Below, one piece after another: positions 1 through 10,572 of a stretch of DNA of 64,000 nucleotides. The DNA is from Gnomoniopsis sp. IMI 355080 (Eukaryota > Ascomycota > Sordariomycetes > Diaporthales > Gnomoniaceae). The stretch spans positions 19,134 to 83,133 of the forward strand of contig JAPEVC010000168.1 in assembly GCA_027946555.1 (NCBI GenBank). Direction: 5' to 3'. The position numbers and the translations under genes are program-made. The notes under the pieces were generated by a model. The model was given only the letters and a program-made list of their open reading frames with translations. It ran no database searches and had not been told where the DNA came from. Numbering within the stretch: position 1 is the first letter of the stretch; the number at the start of each line of letters is the position of its first letter.

Positions 1-438
1 AAGCTGGGCGAGCTGGACCCTGCCGCGCACGCGGACACGCTCTGCTCCTTTGACCGCAAGGAGGCCAAGGATCATGGCGAGGGCGGGAACATTGTCGGAG
101 CGCCGCTCAAGGGAAAGAAGGTGCTCATTGTAGACGACGTCATCACCGCTGGCACAGCGAAGAGAGAGGCTATCGAGAAGATCCGCAAAGAGGGCGGCAG
201 TGTCGCTGGCATTGTAGTTGCGCTCGATCGCATGGAGAAGCTCACGTCTCCTGATGGCGACGACAGCAAGCCCATGCCCAGTGCGATGGGCGAGCTGCGC
301 AAGGAGCTCGGCGTACCGGTCTTTGCGATTTTGACGCTGGACGACATCATCGAGGGAGTCAAGAACAAGAACCTGGCTTCAGCAGACGTCACCAAGAGCA
401 TAGAGGAGTACCGGACCAAGTACAAGGCCAGCGACTAG
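1..438 (+). CDS. URA5: Orotate phosphoribosyltransferase, 3' part (cut by window edge)
   Basis: Makes orotidine 5'-monophosphate from orotate and PRPP in de novo pyrimidine synthesis, in the cytosol. Frame 1 is open from the first base to a TAG at 436-438, giving the last 145 residues; the start lies left of the window. The PRPP-binding signature VLIVDDVITAGTA is at 121-159, preceded by the flexible-loop region (FDRKEAKDHGEGG) seen in OPRTases. The C-terminus (ILTLDDIIEGV, then EEYRTKYKASD) is of the usual fungal length. No intron is seen in this part. The next gene is convergent. The family assignment is firm; the N-terminal half cannot be judged. Confidence 0.95.
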   Translation, partial: KLGELDPAAHADTLCSFDRKEAKDHGEGGNIVGAPLKGKKVLIVDDVITAGTAKREAIEKIRKEGGSVAGIVVALDRMEKLTSPDGDDSKPMPSAMGELRKELGVPVFAILTLDDIIEGVKNKNLASADVTKSIEEYRTKYKASD

Positions 439-755
439 GGCTGCCTTTTGCCTGTGCTTTTTTTTTTTTTGAGGTTCCTATCATGGCTAGCAAATTTCCT
501 GCTAGGTGAGCCTGCCCTCGCCTCTACAAATGCCTGTCTATTCCCTTATTCCGGAAAGCCAAAGTCTCGGTATGATTGGATACCAACGTCCTTAACGCCT
601 CGCCTGCAGATGGGACCTTGTGGAGAGCCTGAAAACCTATACCGGGGGGGTTTTGTTAGCAGGCGATCGAGCAGCAGAATAAGAAAGGAAAGAGGGATCT
701 GATTGATACCCACACGAAAGGAAGCGCCCTCAGATGGCGTTCAGGGCAGAAGCAT
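439..755. other. Convergent 3' intergenic region
   Basis: It separates the stop codons of URA5 (+) and the GNAT gene (-). It holds a T-run at about 460-470 and nothing else I can name. The short frames here show no family features. Confidence 0.6.
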
Positions 756-1800
756 TCAAGAAGATGAAGAAGAAGAGGTGCCAGGAGCAGAGCCTCCTCC
801 TCCCAAATCGAAAATCATGTTGTGCCAGCCTCCACCGCCAAACTTGGCGCTGCTCTTGCCTACGTGTTTGAACCCGAACCGCTCGTAGTAGGTCACAAGG
901 TACTGCTCTGGGGCGTCAGTAGAGGCACCATCCACACAGTTCAGACTCATTACGAGAGTAAGAAGAAACCTACATCTTGGCAGATCAGAGCAACCCGCTC
1001 AGAACCGATGGTCTTCATCTGCTGCAGGAAGGACTTGATGACGAGCTTGCCCAAGCCGCAGCCCTGCATCTTTGGTGCGACAGCGAGCGAATGCATGCAG
1101 ATCACCTTACCACCCTCCAGGTGGCCAACCTCGCCGTTGCCCTTGTCGATCTTCCACTTTGGGGGGATGTCCATGGTCTTGTCCGTGACGACAGCGGAGT
1201 TGGAGGCGGTTGCGATGATGTGTGCGATCAGCACGCTCTTGGCTCCGTCGGGGCGCTTGGTCTCGACTGAGTGGGCGAAATCCAGGGCTGGGAACATGTC
1301 CACATCCTTAATCTGGCCAGGCACAACAGTCTGGAAGACACCCAGGCTCAGTTCGGGGCAGGTGGTCAATCGGTACTCAATCTACGTGATTTGTTAGACA
1401 ACAATGAACCAAGACGTGAACCAAGCCAGCAAGAATGGTTGAATTCTTTTTTATTCTTTTCCCTTTTTCCCCCTCGCTTTTGCTTCGGGCATCATTGTAT
1501 GTAACCAACCTTCTCGGCCGAGGCACGGTGCTGAGGATCCGTGAATGCGGCATTCTCTAGAGCAATAGCGGACTGCAGGTCGGAAATGCCCAAGGGACGG
1601 ATGTTGGGGGCGAAGGGGTGTGGGTCCAGCAGCTCCTGGATGCGAGGCTTCTGCTGCTTATCCTCCCGACGCTTCTTGCTCTGGACCCGCTGCAGCTGTG
1701 CGAAGTCGTCGTCCACGTCGCTGTCCTCGTCGATGGCCTGCTCGTTCTTGTCGGCAACGGCCTGGAATGAGGCCGGGCCGTCCTTGTTGTCAGGAGCCAT
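756..1800 (-). CDS. GNAT-family N-acetyltransferase (polyamine/arylalkylamine type)
   Basis: Predicted acetyl-CoA-dependent N-acetyltransferase of 281 residues, resembling fungal polyamine/serotonin-type acetyltransferases (yeast PAA1 family). My model has three exons: 1800-1510, 1381-974 and 902-756. Intron 1 is 1509-1382 (128 nt) and intron 2 is 973-903 (71 nt, GTAGGT..GAGCAG, with a CTGAC branch-like site); phases agree throughout. Residues 1 to about 70 are a charged, Lys/Asp-rich extension. The GNAT fold follows: the IRPLGISDL start, a CMHSLAVAP strand, the acetyl-CoA loop QGCGLG and a C-terminal YYERFGFKHVG motif. The last residues are Gly- then Ser-rich. Substrate (polyamine or aromatic amine) cannot be told from sequence. 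It faces DDI1 across a 3-kb divergent region. Confidence 0.85.
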
Positions 1801-4800
1801 GGCGTTGGATGTGTTGTGCGCTGCTTAGGGTTGCTGCATGCGACCTACCGGCGCGTTGGTCCCCTTTCAGATCAACGGTGGGGTGCTCGGGGGCAAGTGG
1901 TGAGATGAGACAAGACGAGGCTAGTGGGAAAAGTTGTGGAACAAAAGAACTTGGCTTGAGGGCCTGGATCTGACGAATAGTTACAAGTAACGACGGTCGA
2001 GTGCTTTCCAGGTGAGACAAGCCAAATGTTGACGAACTTCAAAAGTGAGCGAGCGTATCTCGACTTTGGGTTGGACGTTGACGTGCGCGGGGCAGGGAGT
2101 TCTTCGAGAACGCCTTTGTGGAACCCTCGGGCGGGTAGTGGTGGGGAAAGGGGATCTGGGAGGAAGGATGGTTCGCAAACTTGATCAGATCACCTTCAGG
2201 CTACCCCGGAACAAGATGTGGGTACAACGAAAATGAAAATAAAAGCACCCTTGGTTGTCCTGGTGAATCTAGGGCAGACAGACCAACGAAGGCGTCGTCG
2301 TTCAGTTGTCGGAAGCTGGACAAAGAACAATGCTCCAAGATTCCAGATCCTCCAACAAGCAGATAGGCCCACTGAGGACTGTGTCGGTGTCGCGTGATCT
2401 CGACAGATTTTCTCTCTCACATACTTGTACTGCAGGAGGCGACGAGACTTCCGGCCTCTGGATGAGACCAGAAGAAGAAGGATCAGCCAGAACAAGTTGG
2501 AAAGTCTTGGTTGATTTGTGCAGAATGTGGATGATGTATCAAGATTCCGAAGATAGCTGTAAGCCCCTACATACAGATCCGCATTGGTCTGTTCTTCATC
2601 AATATGATTGACTAGCTGCCCACCTTGACCGGGAAAGGAGATCTGCACAGCTGCATTGGCACCAGTATGTGAGCTGGGATGGCTGCAGTTCAATAGTGTC
2701 ACGCGGTAAGGAGCCACATATAGCGCTTCTTTTCCATAAGTCAAAGTTCAAGCATGCTCATCTTGAAATTTGCTGTTCCTTGTATCTATCTCTCTGCAAA
2801 TACTGTGTCAGAAAATATGGCTCGTTGATGAAGAGTGCTCGAGGACGAAATGGAGGGGGCTTTTCCCGAAGTTGCACTTCCTACCAAGTATTCGTCTTAT
2901 CATTTGTGATGAATGTAGACATACCCACTGGCCCAAGGACAGGAAGATTTAGAACTTGGTCACTTATACATAGTCACCGGAGTTATAGGTGCTGAAGGTA
3001 CTGTATTCCGTACCCACTGTTGCAATGAAGCCTGCCTTTTTTTCTTCAAAGCAAGTCAGATTTTGACCTCGTGCCCCTCCCCCACAATTGTGCAGCCTCC
3101 TGCGTCTATTTGGGGTTGCATGCCAGCAATGCCCATAGCGCAGTGCGCAAGCTCAAGGTGATTGATCAGCTCGATGGACATCGGGTAATGCTTGCCCTTG
3201 TTTCAACGGCTTGTCCATGTGCTTGACCCGCTGCAAGCTAACTCATGCAGGGCTTAGCCGGTCAACCTGGAAAGCCAGTCCCATTCTGTTTTCAAGATCT
3301 CCGGGAGTTACAGTGCAGCATGCATTTTCCCTCACATCTTCCTTTTTCTTTTTCTTTTTGGGCGGGTCGGATAACATAACCAATCCCTGCTGCACACTGC
3401 TAACAGCTTGCCGCCTGCCCTGCCTGCATGCCCTGCGATGCCCTGATGATCGCCTTGATGTCTTACAGGTTGCCTTACCATTAGTTACTTGAGAGAGTAC
3501 GTACTCTACATGGTAGGCTTGCAGCTCGCTCAAACTGCATGCAACACGAGGCTGCAGCAACTGCTACAGTACCCCGCCGCAAAAGGAAGAAAATATAAAA
3601 AGGAAGGCTGTGGGTACGAACGACAGGTGTTGTGCTACCCAACGTCGGCGTTGAGGGCTCCATGCGCAATGACAGGGCACGTACGGTGAGATGATGAGAT
3701 GAAAAAGAATCTAGACAAATCCATCCGACAACTTTGGGGCCAAAAGCATATCATGTAGAGGGTCGAGGCGACTTGAAAATCGGCATCGGTGGTGAATACT
3801 TTAGTAGCCTTTCCATCAGGCCCAGGACCGTTGCATTGTTTCCCTCCCTTAAAATCCTTGATGTATAAAGTCTGGCAGATATATGTAGGTCATCTGCTAC
3901 AGGCACCGGGCCATATGGACTCGCACAAAACAGGTGGAAAACGCACACAAAAGAACCTGTGCTACAATATCTGGTGAACCAACATGATGTGTCCGTTTGT
4001 CTGCAGGATAATACCTACCTAAGGTTCACACACCTGTACTATGCCGGCGGTAAAGACTGGGGCACCTTTTTTCCTTCTACCAGTCATGGACAACGACTAT
4101 GTACTGTACTATTCTGAACGAGTCAGCAGTCGTGGTCGGTCTACTGCGGAATGTGCCTTGTTACCAACCAAAGAGGTACAGTACTCGCAAGAGGCAAGGC
4201 AACAAGATCTCATATGTCACATATATATTCCACAGGCTTCCGTTCCCAAGATGATAGATGAGCAGTTTGGGTTTGCGAAGCCGCTATCCTAGGAAACCTG
4301 CGTGTCCGTCTTTCAAGCCTTTGGATTTCTACAGGTGTCCCTCGGCGACGGTGTCCCAAAAGGGAGAGACAATGCAGGGTAGCTAAGTCACGCAAGGAAG
4401 CTTATTAGCAGCGACTGCACTACAGCGGCCCCACCAAGACTAGAAGAGCCCGGAACCAGGGTCGTCGCTCTGGCATGTGCCCGCCCCTCCGTCTCGAACA
4501 ACCTTGGGTAGGCAACAAACGTTGTTCATTCTCACCAACCGGGCCGCTCGGATGTCGTTTAGACTAACGATCACGAGCTCTCTACCTGTGTTCATTTGAT
4601 ACATAGAGGAGTTCGCAGCAAACGACGCGCCACAAGCGAAGAGAACCTCACAGCGTTTTGTCGTCTCCAGCCTGTCCGGTCGTGGTCATAAGGCCACCAG
4701 TCGCTGACGTAGGTCCTGAACTCTGTACGCGGCCCGTTTGCGCGTCCTCACGACCCAGTCTACTTCTCGTCCTAGCGACACCACAATCAACATCCACCCT

Positions 4801-4831
4801 CACACCGTTTGCCAAACGACAGACAAGCAAG
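1801..4831. other. 3-kb divergent intergenic region
   Basis: This lies between the starts of the GNAT gene (-) and DDI1 (+) and must contain both promoters. The frames in it (for example 2196-2744 on the minus strand) have no family motif or convincing composition. I see no tRNA, repeat family or transposon. The last 150 bases before DDI1 look like a 5' leader. Confidence 0.5.
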
Positions 4832-6246
4832 ATGCGTATTACACTGAGTATTACAAACCCCGATGCCGAGGATCAGGACCTTCTTTCCCTCGAAGTCTTC
4901 CCGGACATGACCCTCGAGACCCTACGCAGTTCCATCCACGCCGAAACCCGCATCGACCCCTCCGCCCAGCACCTGTACCATAATGGCTCCCTCATCACCG
5001 ACAATAACAAGACCATGGAGCAGCTCTCTATAACCGATGGCGAGCTGCTCGCCCTACACGTCCGTGACATGCGCGGCAGCACCGGCATACCCACCGCCGG
5101 TGATAGTCGCCAGGCAGCCCAGGCAGCCGCCGCACAACGCCAGCAGCAGCAACGGAACGCTGCCCGCTCTGCCTCGGAGCCGGACCCCGAGCTGATCCGG
5201 CTGCAGATTCTGGGAAACCCAGAGCACAGGGCCGAGCTACAGAGAACCCAACCACAGCTTGCAGGTGTCCTCGATGACCCCCAGCGGTTCGCCGCAGCGT
5301 TCAGAGATGCTACCGACAGGGAGCGCAGGGAGAGGTCCGAGAGACAACGTCAGATCGCGGCCCTGAACGCGGATCCATTCGATATCGAGGCACAGGCGAA
5401 GATTGAGGAGATTATACGGCAAGAGAGAGTCATGGAAAATCTGCAGAATGCGATGGAGCACAACCCAGAGGGTAATGCAACTTCCTATATAAGAGATCAG
5501 AGGCGGAAAAAACATACTGACAGATCTACAATGCAGTCTTCGGTCGTGTACACATGCTTTACGTCGACGTTGAAGTGAACGGCCACAAAGTCAAAGCTCT
5601 CGTCGATTCTGGCGCTCAGACAACCATCATGTCACCCTCATGCGCAGAAGCTTGCAGCATTATGCGTTTGGTGGACAAGCGCTTTGCCGGAATAGCAAAG
5701 GGTGTGGGCACCGCTCAGATTGTTGGCCGGGTACACTCGGCTCAAATCAAGATCGGCCCCATCTTCTTACCCTGCAGCTTCACGGTCATGGAAGGCAAGA
5801 ATGTCGAACTGTTGCTGGGACTGGATATGCTCAAGCGACACCAGGCGTCCATCGACTTGGCTACTGACAAGCTCATCATCCAGGGTGTTCAGGTGCCATT
5901 CCTTGGGGAGGCGGATATTCCCAAAGACGTCGAGGAGGCGCTCGAGGAGGAGCCCAAGGTCAAGGGACCCGGTGGCACGACCATCGGTGGGAGGACAGGC
6001 TCTATTGATGCTGCTCCCGGTGCTCCCGGCCCATCTTCGGCTGCGCAGCCGGCGGCTGCTCCTGTAGCATCCCAGCCAGCTGCAGCCGCACCTGCACCCG
6101 CGCAGTCCAGCTTCCCCGAGGAGGCCATCAACACGCTGATGCAGTTGGGCATCTCCAGACAACAAGCCATCAGCGCCTTGGAAGCCACCGGCGGCAACGT
6201 CGAATACGCCGCTGGTCTTCTTCTGGATGGAGGCGACAACATGTAG
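4832..6246 (+). CDS. DDI1: DDI1: UBL-UBA ubiquitin shuttle with retroviral-type aspartyl protease domain
   Basis: DNA-damage-inducible protein 1 carries ubiquitinated clients to the proteasome and has a dimeric retropepsin-like protease fold. My model gives 449 residues from exons 4832-5471 and 5537-6246; the 65-nt intron (GTAATG..ATGCAG) splits a Val codon in phase 1. The ATG at 4832 starts the ubiquitin-like domain (MRITLSIT, about residues 1-80). The upstream in-frame ATG at 4658 adds 58 residues of non-UBL sequence and is probably leader. A helical region with LGNPEHRAELQRTQP follows. The protease domain (about 215-340) has the catalytic motif VDSGAQTTI with Asp at about residue 237. A Pro/Ala linker leads to a C-terminal UBA domain (about 406-446; INTLMQLGISRQQAISALEATGGNVEYAAGLL). 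All domains look intact. Confidence 0.96.
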
Positions 6247-6621
6247 GAACTTCTTGCTATGTGAGCAGATCTCCAGCATGGTCGGCGAACAAGGACGGCG
6301 GTATCTGGTGATTTTTTGGTTTTTTCCTTCTTGTCAATACGTGGGTTTAGGGTCATGTGCATAGCAGACGGGGTTCCAATCATGGAAAGAGATCAAGATT
6401 TTGGGGTTTGAGACAACGCGTGGCATGCGACCAGATTTGGGCTGTAAAGTAGCATGCTAGTTGGGTGCATATCGCTTTGGGGACTGTATTAGTCCCAAGT
6501 CTGGTGCAATAGAGGTAGATCTATGCCCGCTAATCAACGTTGGCCACACGCCAGCTTTGAAACAGAAGTCCTGAGACACATTGCAACAGTACCGTGCCTC
6601 CCAGTCCAGTGCGTCGGCCGT
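6247..6621. other. Convergent 3' intergenic region between DDI1 and RRP8
   Basis: It contains the presumed 3' ends of two convergent genes. I see no gene or structured element. Confidence 0.6.
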
Positions 6622-8226
6622 TTAGCGAAGTTTGTAAACACAAGGCTTCAGCACACTGGTCTCATCCACTTCCACCTCATTCTCGATGAACTTGGGCTTC
6701 TTGGCCATTGTCTGCAACTTGCCGCCAAATCTGCTCTTCTCCGCCTCTTCCTTGCGCACGCACTTCCCCTTGGTAGCTGGCGCACACTTGATAAAACGCA
6801 TTTTAACAAACATCCGATTGCTCAAATCCACCGCCTCCTCGCCTCGGCCTTGATCCTGTCCCGCCAGCATGAACCCGCGCGCATTCAGCACCTTGACAAA
6901 CGTCGATACATCCGTCTGCTGCCGCGTATCATCCACTCCGTCGACCTCCACCAGCAGCGTCGTCTCATCCGCCGCACCCTTGTCCTTACCAGCGGCCTTC
7001 TTGCCCGCCGGGCCCGCGGCAGCCTTGTTGCGTCTGTTTCCCACGCTGTGCTCGACGACCTTCTTCCCACCTGCGCCGCTGGGTGCGCCGAAGCGGCTCT
7101 TGATCTCTGCGACCCACAATTCGCCCTTCCACCGCAGGATACGATAGGCCTCCTCGATGAAGTCGACCCAGTTGGTTCCCATCAGTGCCAGGCAGAATAT
7201 GGCGACGTCCACGGTGCCGTTGGCGAGCGGGAGGTTGGCGATATCCGCCTTGGTGACGTATGGTTGCGGCGAGGACAGGTCGAAGGAGAGGATCTCGACT
7301 TTGAGCTTGGACTTGTCCTTGGCTAGCTCGGCAGCGAGGCGTGCGTCGCCGCAACCGAGATCCGCTATGGTGCAGAGGTTGGAGTCACGGTTGCGCGGGA
7401 GGGGCTCGAGAACCTTGTCGGCGGCAGACTCGCCGGACTGCTGCTGCTGCTGCTGCTGCTTCTCAGCGGCCTTGCGGTGGTGCTTGGACGGGTACCGCGC
7501 GCGGGCACGGGCGCGGATGTCGGCAATGTACCCCTCGACGGGGTTCTCGGGCCACACCTCGACCTGCCGCCGGAAGCCCTCGTGGTACTCGGTGAACATC
7601 TCGGGCGAGTCGTTAAAGAGCGAGAGGGCGTCAGCCGAGGGCCGCGTGTACAAGGTCTCGTTGAGGTGGCGGAACCGTGCGGAAATGAGCTTTTCGCGCA
7701 TGGAGGCTTGGAGGGGTGTGAGTTTTGGTTGCGCTGGTGGGACGGAGGGGATGCTGTTGCTGCCCTTGGAGGGTTTCACGGCGGTAGAAGAGCCATCTTC
7801 TTTTGCTGGAGTGTCGTTGTCCTCCTGGGCTTTCTGCTTGTCTTTTGCTTTCTTGGCCTTCTTCTTGTCCTTCAAAGAGACCTTCTTCTCCCCATGTGAA
7901 TGTCCTGCTTCCTGACCTGTCTTCTCCTTCGTAGACTCTGCGCCATCTTCCGTTGAGTCCGGGTCAGCGTTGCGCTTGTGTCGCTTGTTTTCCTTCTTTG
8001 CCTTCTTCTCCTTTGGCTGACCATCTGCCTTTGCCTCCGGCGCTCCTCCATCTTGTCCGTCAATCACGGACTCCCACAAATCAGCCACATTTGAGGGGTC
8101 GACGTTTTGAGCCTGCCTCTTTCTCTTCTTGGACTTCTTGGTGGCGTCCGCGTTTGCTGTGGGCGCTTTTGGGACCTCTGCCTTGAGCTTGTCTGCGGAC
8201 ACAGACCAGCCTTTCACCGCGAACAT
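6622..8226 (-). CDS. RRP8: Ribosomal RNA-processing protein 8 (25S rRNA N1-adenine methyltransferase)
   Basis: Nucleolar SAM-dependent methyltransferase that in yeast makes m1A645 of 25S rRNA and acts in early pre-rRNA cleavage. One uninterrupted exon gives 534 residues, longer than yeast Rrp8 (392) because of a Lys-rich, low-complexity N-terminal half with basic runs typical of nucleolar proteins. The methyltransferase fold starts near residue 180 (SMREKLISARFRHLNE). Motif I IADLGCGDARLA is at about 290, then FDLSSPQPYVTKADIANLP and DVAIFCLALMGTNWVDFIEEAYRIL, all hallmark Rrp8 segments. A polyglutamine run, coded by CTG repeats on the plus strand at about 7437-7460, sits just before the core. 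A Lys/Ala-rich insert interrupts the C-terminal part. The start MFAVKGWSVSADKL is typical for fungal orthologues. Confidence 0.96.
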   Translation of the reverse strand: MFAVKGWSVSADKLKAEVPKAPTANADATKKSKKRKRQAQNVDPSNVADLWESVIDGQDGGAPEAKADGQPKEKKAKKENKRHKRNADPDSTEDGAESTKEKTGQEAGHSHGEKKVSLKDKKKAKKAKDKQKAQEDNDTPAKEDGSSTAVKPSKGSNSIPSVPPAQPKLTPLQASMREKLISARFRHLNETLYTRPSADALSLFNDSPEMFTEYHEGFRRQVEVWPENPVEGYIADIRARARARYPSKHHRKAAEKQQQQQQQSGESAADKVLEPLPRNRDSNLCTIADLGCGDARLAAELAKDKSKLKVEILSFDLSSPQPYVTKADIANLPLANGTVDVAIFCLALMGTNWVDFIEEAYRILRWKGELWVAEIKSRFGAPSGAGGKKVVEHSVGNRRNKAAAGPAGKKAAGKDKGAADETTLLVEVDGVDDTRQQTDVSTFVKVLNARGFMLAGQDQGRGEEAVDLSNRMFVKMRFIKCAPATKGKCVRKEEAEKSRFGGKLQTMAKKPKFIENEVEVDETSVLKPCVYKLR

Positions 8227-10572
8227 GGTGGACTATGGTGAGAAACTTTGAGCAGCTCACTTGGAAAGATGTGGTATTTTTTATGAGGCTCAGGCGATAT
8301 AGTGAGGACGAGTTTTGCGCTGCTGCGGACTGATTGAGGGAGTAGACGTTGGAAATTTTGGATAGGTACCCCACTCGGCTGCTGATCCGACAGGGGACCA
8401 GACAGGCCCCCCCCCTACAACTCCCGGGGATCGGTACTTTGGTATTCAAGACCCCACTAAGGTTCTCCTCCTTGGATGCAGATAGGTATGTATGTGTACG
8501 ATAGTACACGTAGGTGCGGAGTATGTTTGGACGGTTTTCCAATCACGATACCAGAATCAACTTTGCTGTATGAGGAACTATAAATTTGGTTTTCTACCGT
8601 AGTTGATCATATCCCTTGCTGGTGACTCGAAAGACGGGTCATTGAGCTTGAAGAAAGCGTTGATAGCGAATCTTGAGTTTTATTGATCCTCAAAAATTAT
8701 GTTGGTAATTGCAAGTGACAACGAGGTTGCGGGAGCATGTATCGTGACCTGGGCTTCCTCGCATGGTTATTACCATGGCACTCTTCATTTTGGGTGGAGA
8801 CTTGACTTGATTGAGTGGGCATTTCGAGACACTCTTGACAATGTCGAGTGCAATCATGACTATTCGCTAGTACTTACTATGTCATTGTATCCCATCACGG
8901 ACATCCAAGTTTAGAAGTATTTGGTGTCCAACCCCGGATATATTGTTTCACATACCCGCTCAGTGCATCTTGAGCATTCGATATTGACTCACACCATGTT
9001 CTTGTGTCCATTGGAAGGCCTCACCTGGTTAAGAACTAATTACCCATTAGTATCCACATGCCACCTTCATAGCTCTCAGCAACGTTCAAGACCAATATAC
9101 CCATGTAGGCAGAGGAGGGTGCTGTAAGAACTTTGCCCTTCAACCCGAAGCATTTGAGCTGTGTAAACGTCATTCGAGGTAGATAGAGATACTTTCGTGT
9201 GCTCGGCCATTTGGGAAGTGGTGGGCAGTATGTACATTGCCCCGGGACAAATACCACGGTACTGAATCATGGAATGGAATGACCGCATATTCAAGCCTTC
9301 AACGAGGACTTGGTACACATATTGCATTATTTTTCACGACCCTCTCCCTGTTGTCGCACGGCCTGCAGGGTAATTTGTTCCACAGTTTTGACTCTAGGTG
9401 GCAGTGGAGTATTTCAAATTCAGGGACCGCAAATGTCATGGTGAGGACTGTCAGTTCCATGATATTAATCACTTAAATGAATAAGTCAGTGAACACTCGA
9501 TTACATGCAACTTTCCGGGAATATCTCCTGGCTGGACCAGGCACGTAGATAACGTTCGTCTGAACAATTTCCTCAAGCTTCGAGGCAGACCCAGAGTGAG
9601 CCTTTTCGCCGAGTGCTTCTGGCCTGTTATTGCTGAAGCTAATCTCTTGTTCTCAAAGCCTAAGTGTCGGATGAAAAACCCAAGAGGCAGGTAAGTGAGC
9701 TATGCCGCGCCAACTTTCCAGGGTCGTCCATGCTGTGAAGCGACCTCGGATGAGGACAAGCATGCCAGCGTATTACTCAATATCCATGCACCCAGAGACG
9801 CTTTGCGGCTGGAACTTTCCCATGGTTCCCGCAGCCACCCATTTTAGGATACATACTATGTAATTTCATGGCGTTCTCTTCGAGGAGCTATACAGCCCCA
9901 TCATCATGTAAGTTGAATTTAGAAGGTCGTACTTGAGATGCAGTCTCCATTGGTCTCCAACTGTTCTCCGCTTTGCAATGCATCATGGTTTGTGTCTATT
10001 TGCTCCTGCCATGCGAACTCCACCACATAACCTTGCATATTCAGTATGCAGTCTGCAGATCCCATGGAGATAGTTCCCGGTTCTCCTTGCGTGCGTAGCA
10101 ATATTGCTTGGTGGCCAAGCTAAACTGCTGTCATACTAGTTGTACTTAGTGGAAGCCGGCACTTACCCATCTCACGCGACTCGGTAGTGGCTGCAGTCCC
10201 GCATGGTCCATCCTAGGCGATCACCTGGTAAGGTATCGTCCTCCATCACGAGTCCATCACCGCTTCTTCGATGGCCCGAATAGCCACACGTGCTGGATTA
10301 CCATGGGTTCCCCTCCGTGTCTCACTCGCTATGATGTTGTCCCGGAAATACGGCTTTGCACAGCTCATAGCCAAGTGCCTACATCACCATGCATGTTTGC
10401 TCGAGTATATATTGTACGAGGAGCCAGTATAGCCATGTCTAAGTTTCGTATAGCTGTGACCCAGCGCCCGCCACAAACCAACAGTCGCCTTGATTATCTT
10501 ATATAAGGCTCGGTACAAGAACTGTTGATGTCCTAGAACTGCTCTTTTCCACACACCAGCACTTGTAACAAG
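8227..10572. other. 2.3-kb gene-free region upstream of RRP8 and the GH78 gene
   Basis: It is shared by two divergent genes. It holds a C9 run near 8408-8416 and many short unconvincing frames. The frame at 9919-10101 (-) reads fairly smoothly but matches no family I know. No transposon ends or tRNA were recognised. Confidence 0.45.
10500..10507 (+). promoter_or_regulatory. TATA box of the GH78 gene
   Basis: TATATAAG lies 66 nt before the presumed start codon at 10573, a plausible TATA-box distance for a short leader. It fits an inducible secreted-enzyme gene. No other core elements were defined. Confidence 0.5.

Noticed and set aside
2196..2744. 182-residue minus-strand ORF in the GNAT-DDI1 gap
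   Set aside because: The translation has no motif or conserved-looking block, and it lies in a region expected to be promoter.
9919..10101. Minus-strand 60-residue ORF as a possible gene relic
   Set aside because: It reads smoothly, but I recognise no family and no neighbouring fragments extend it.
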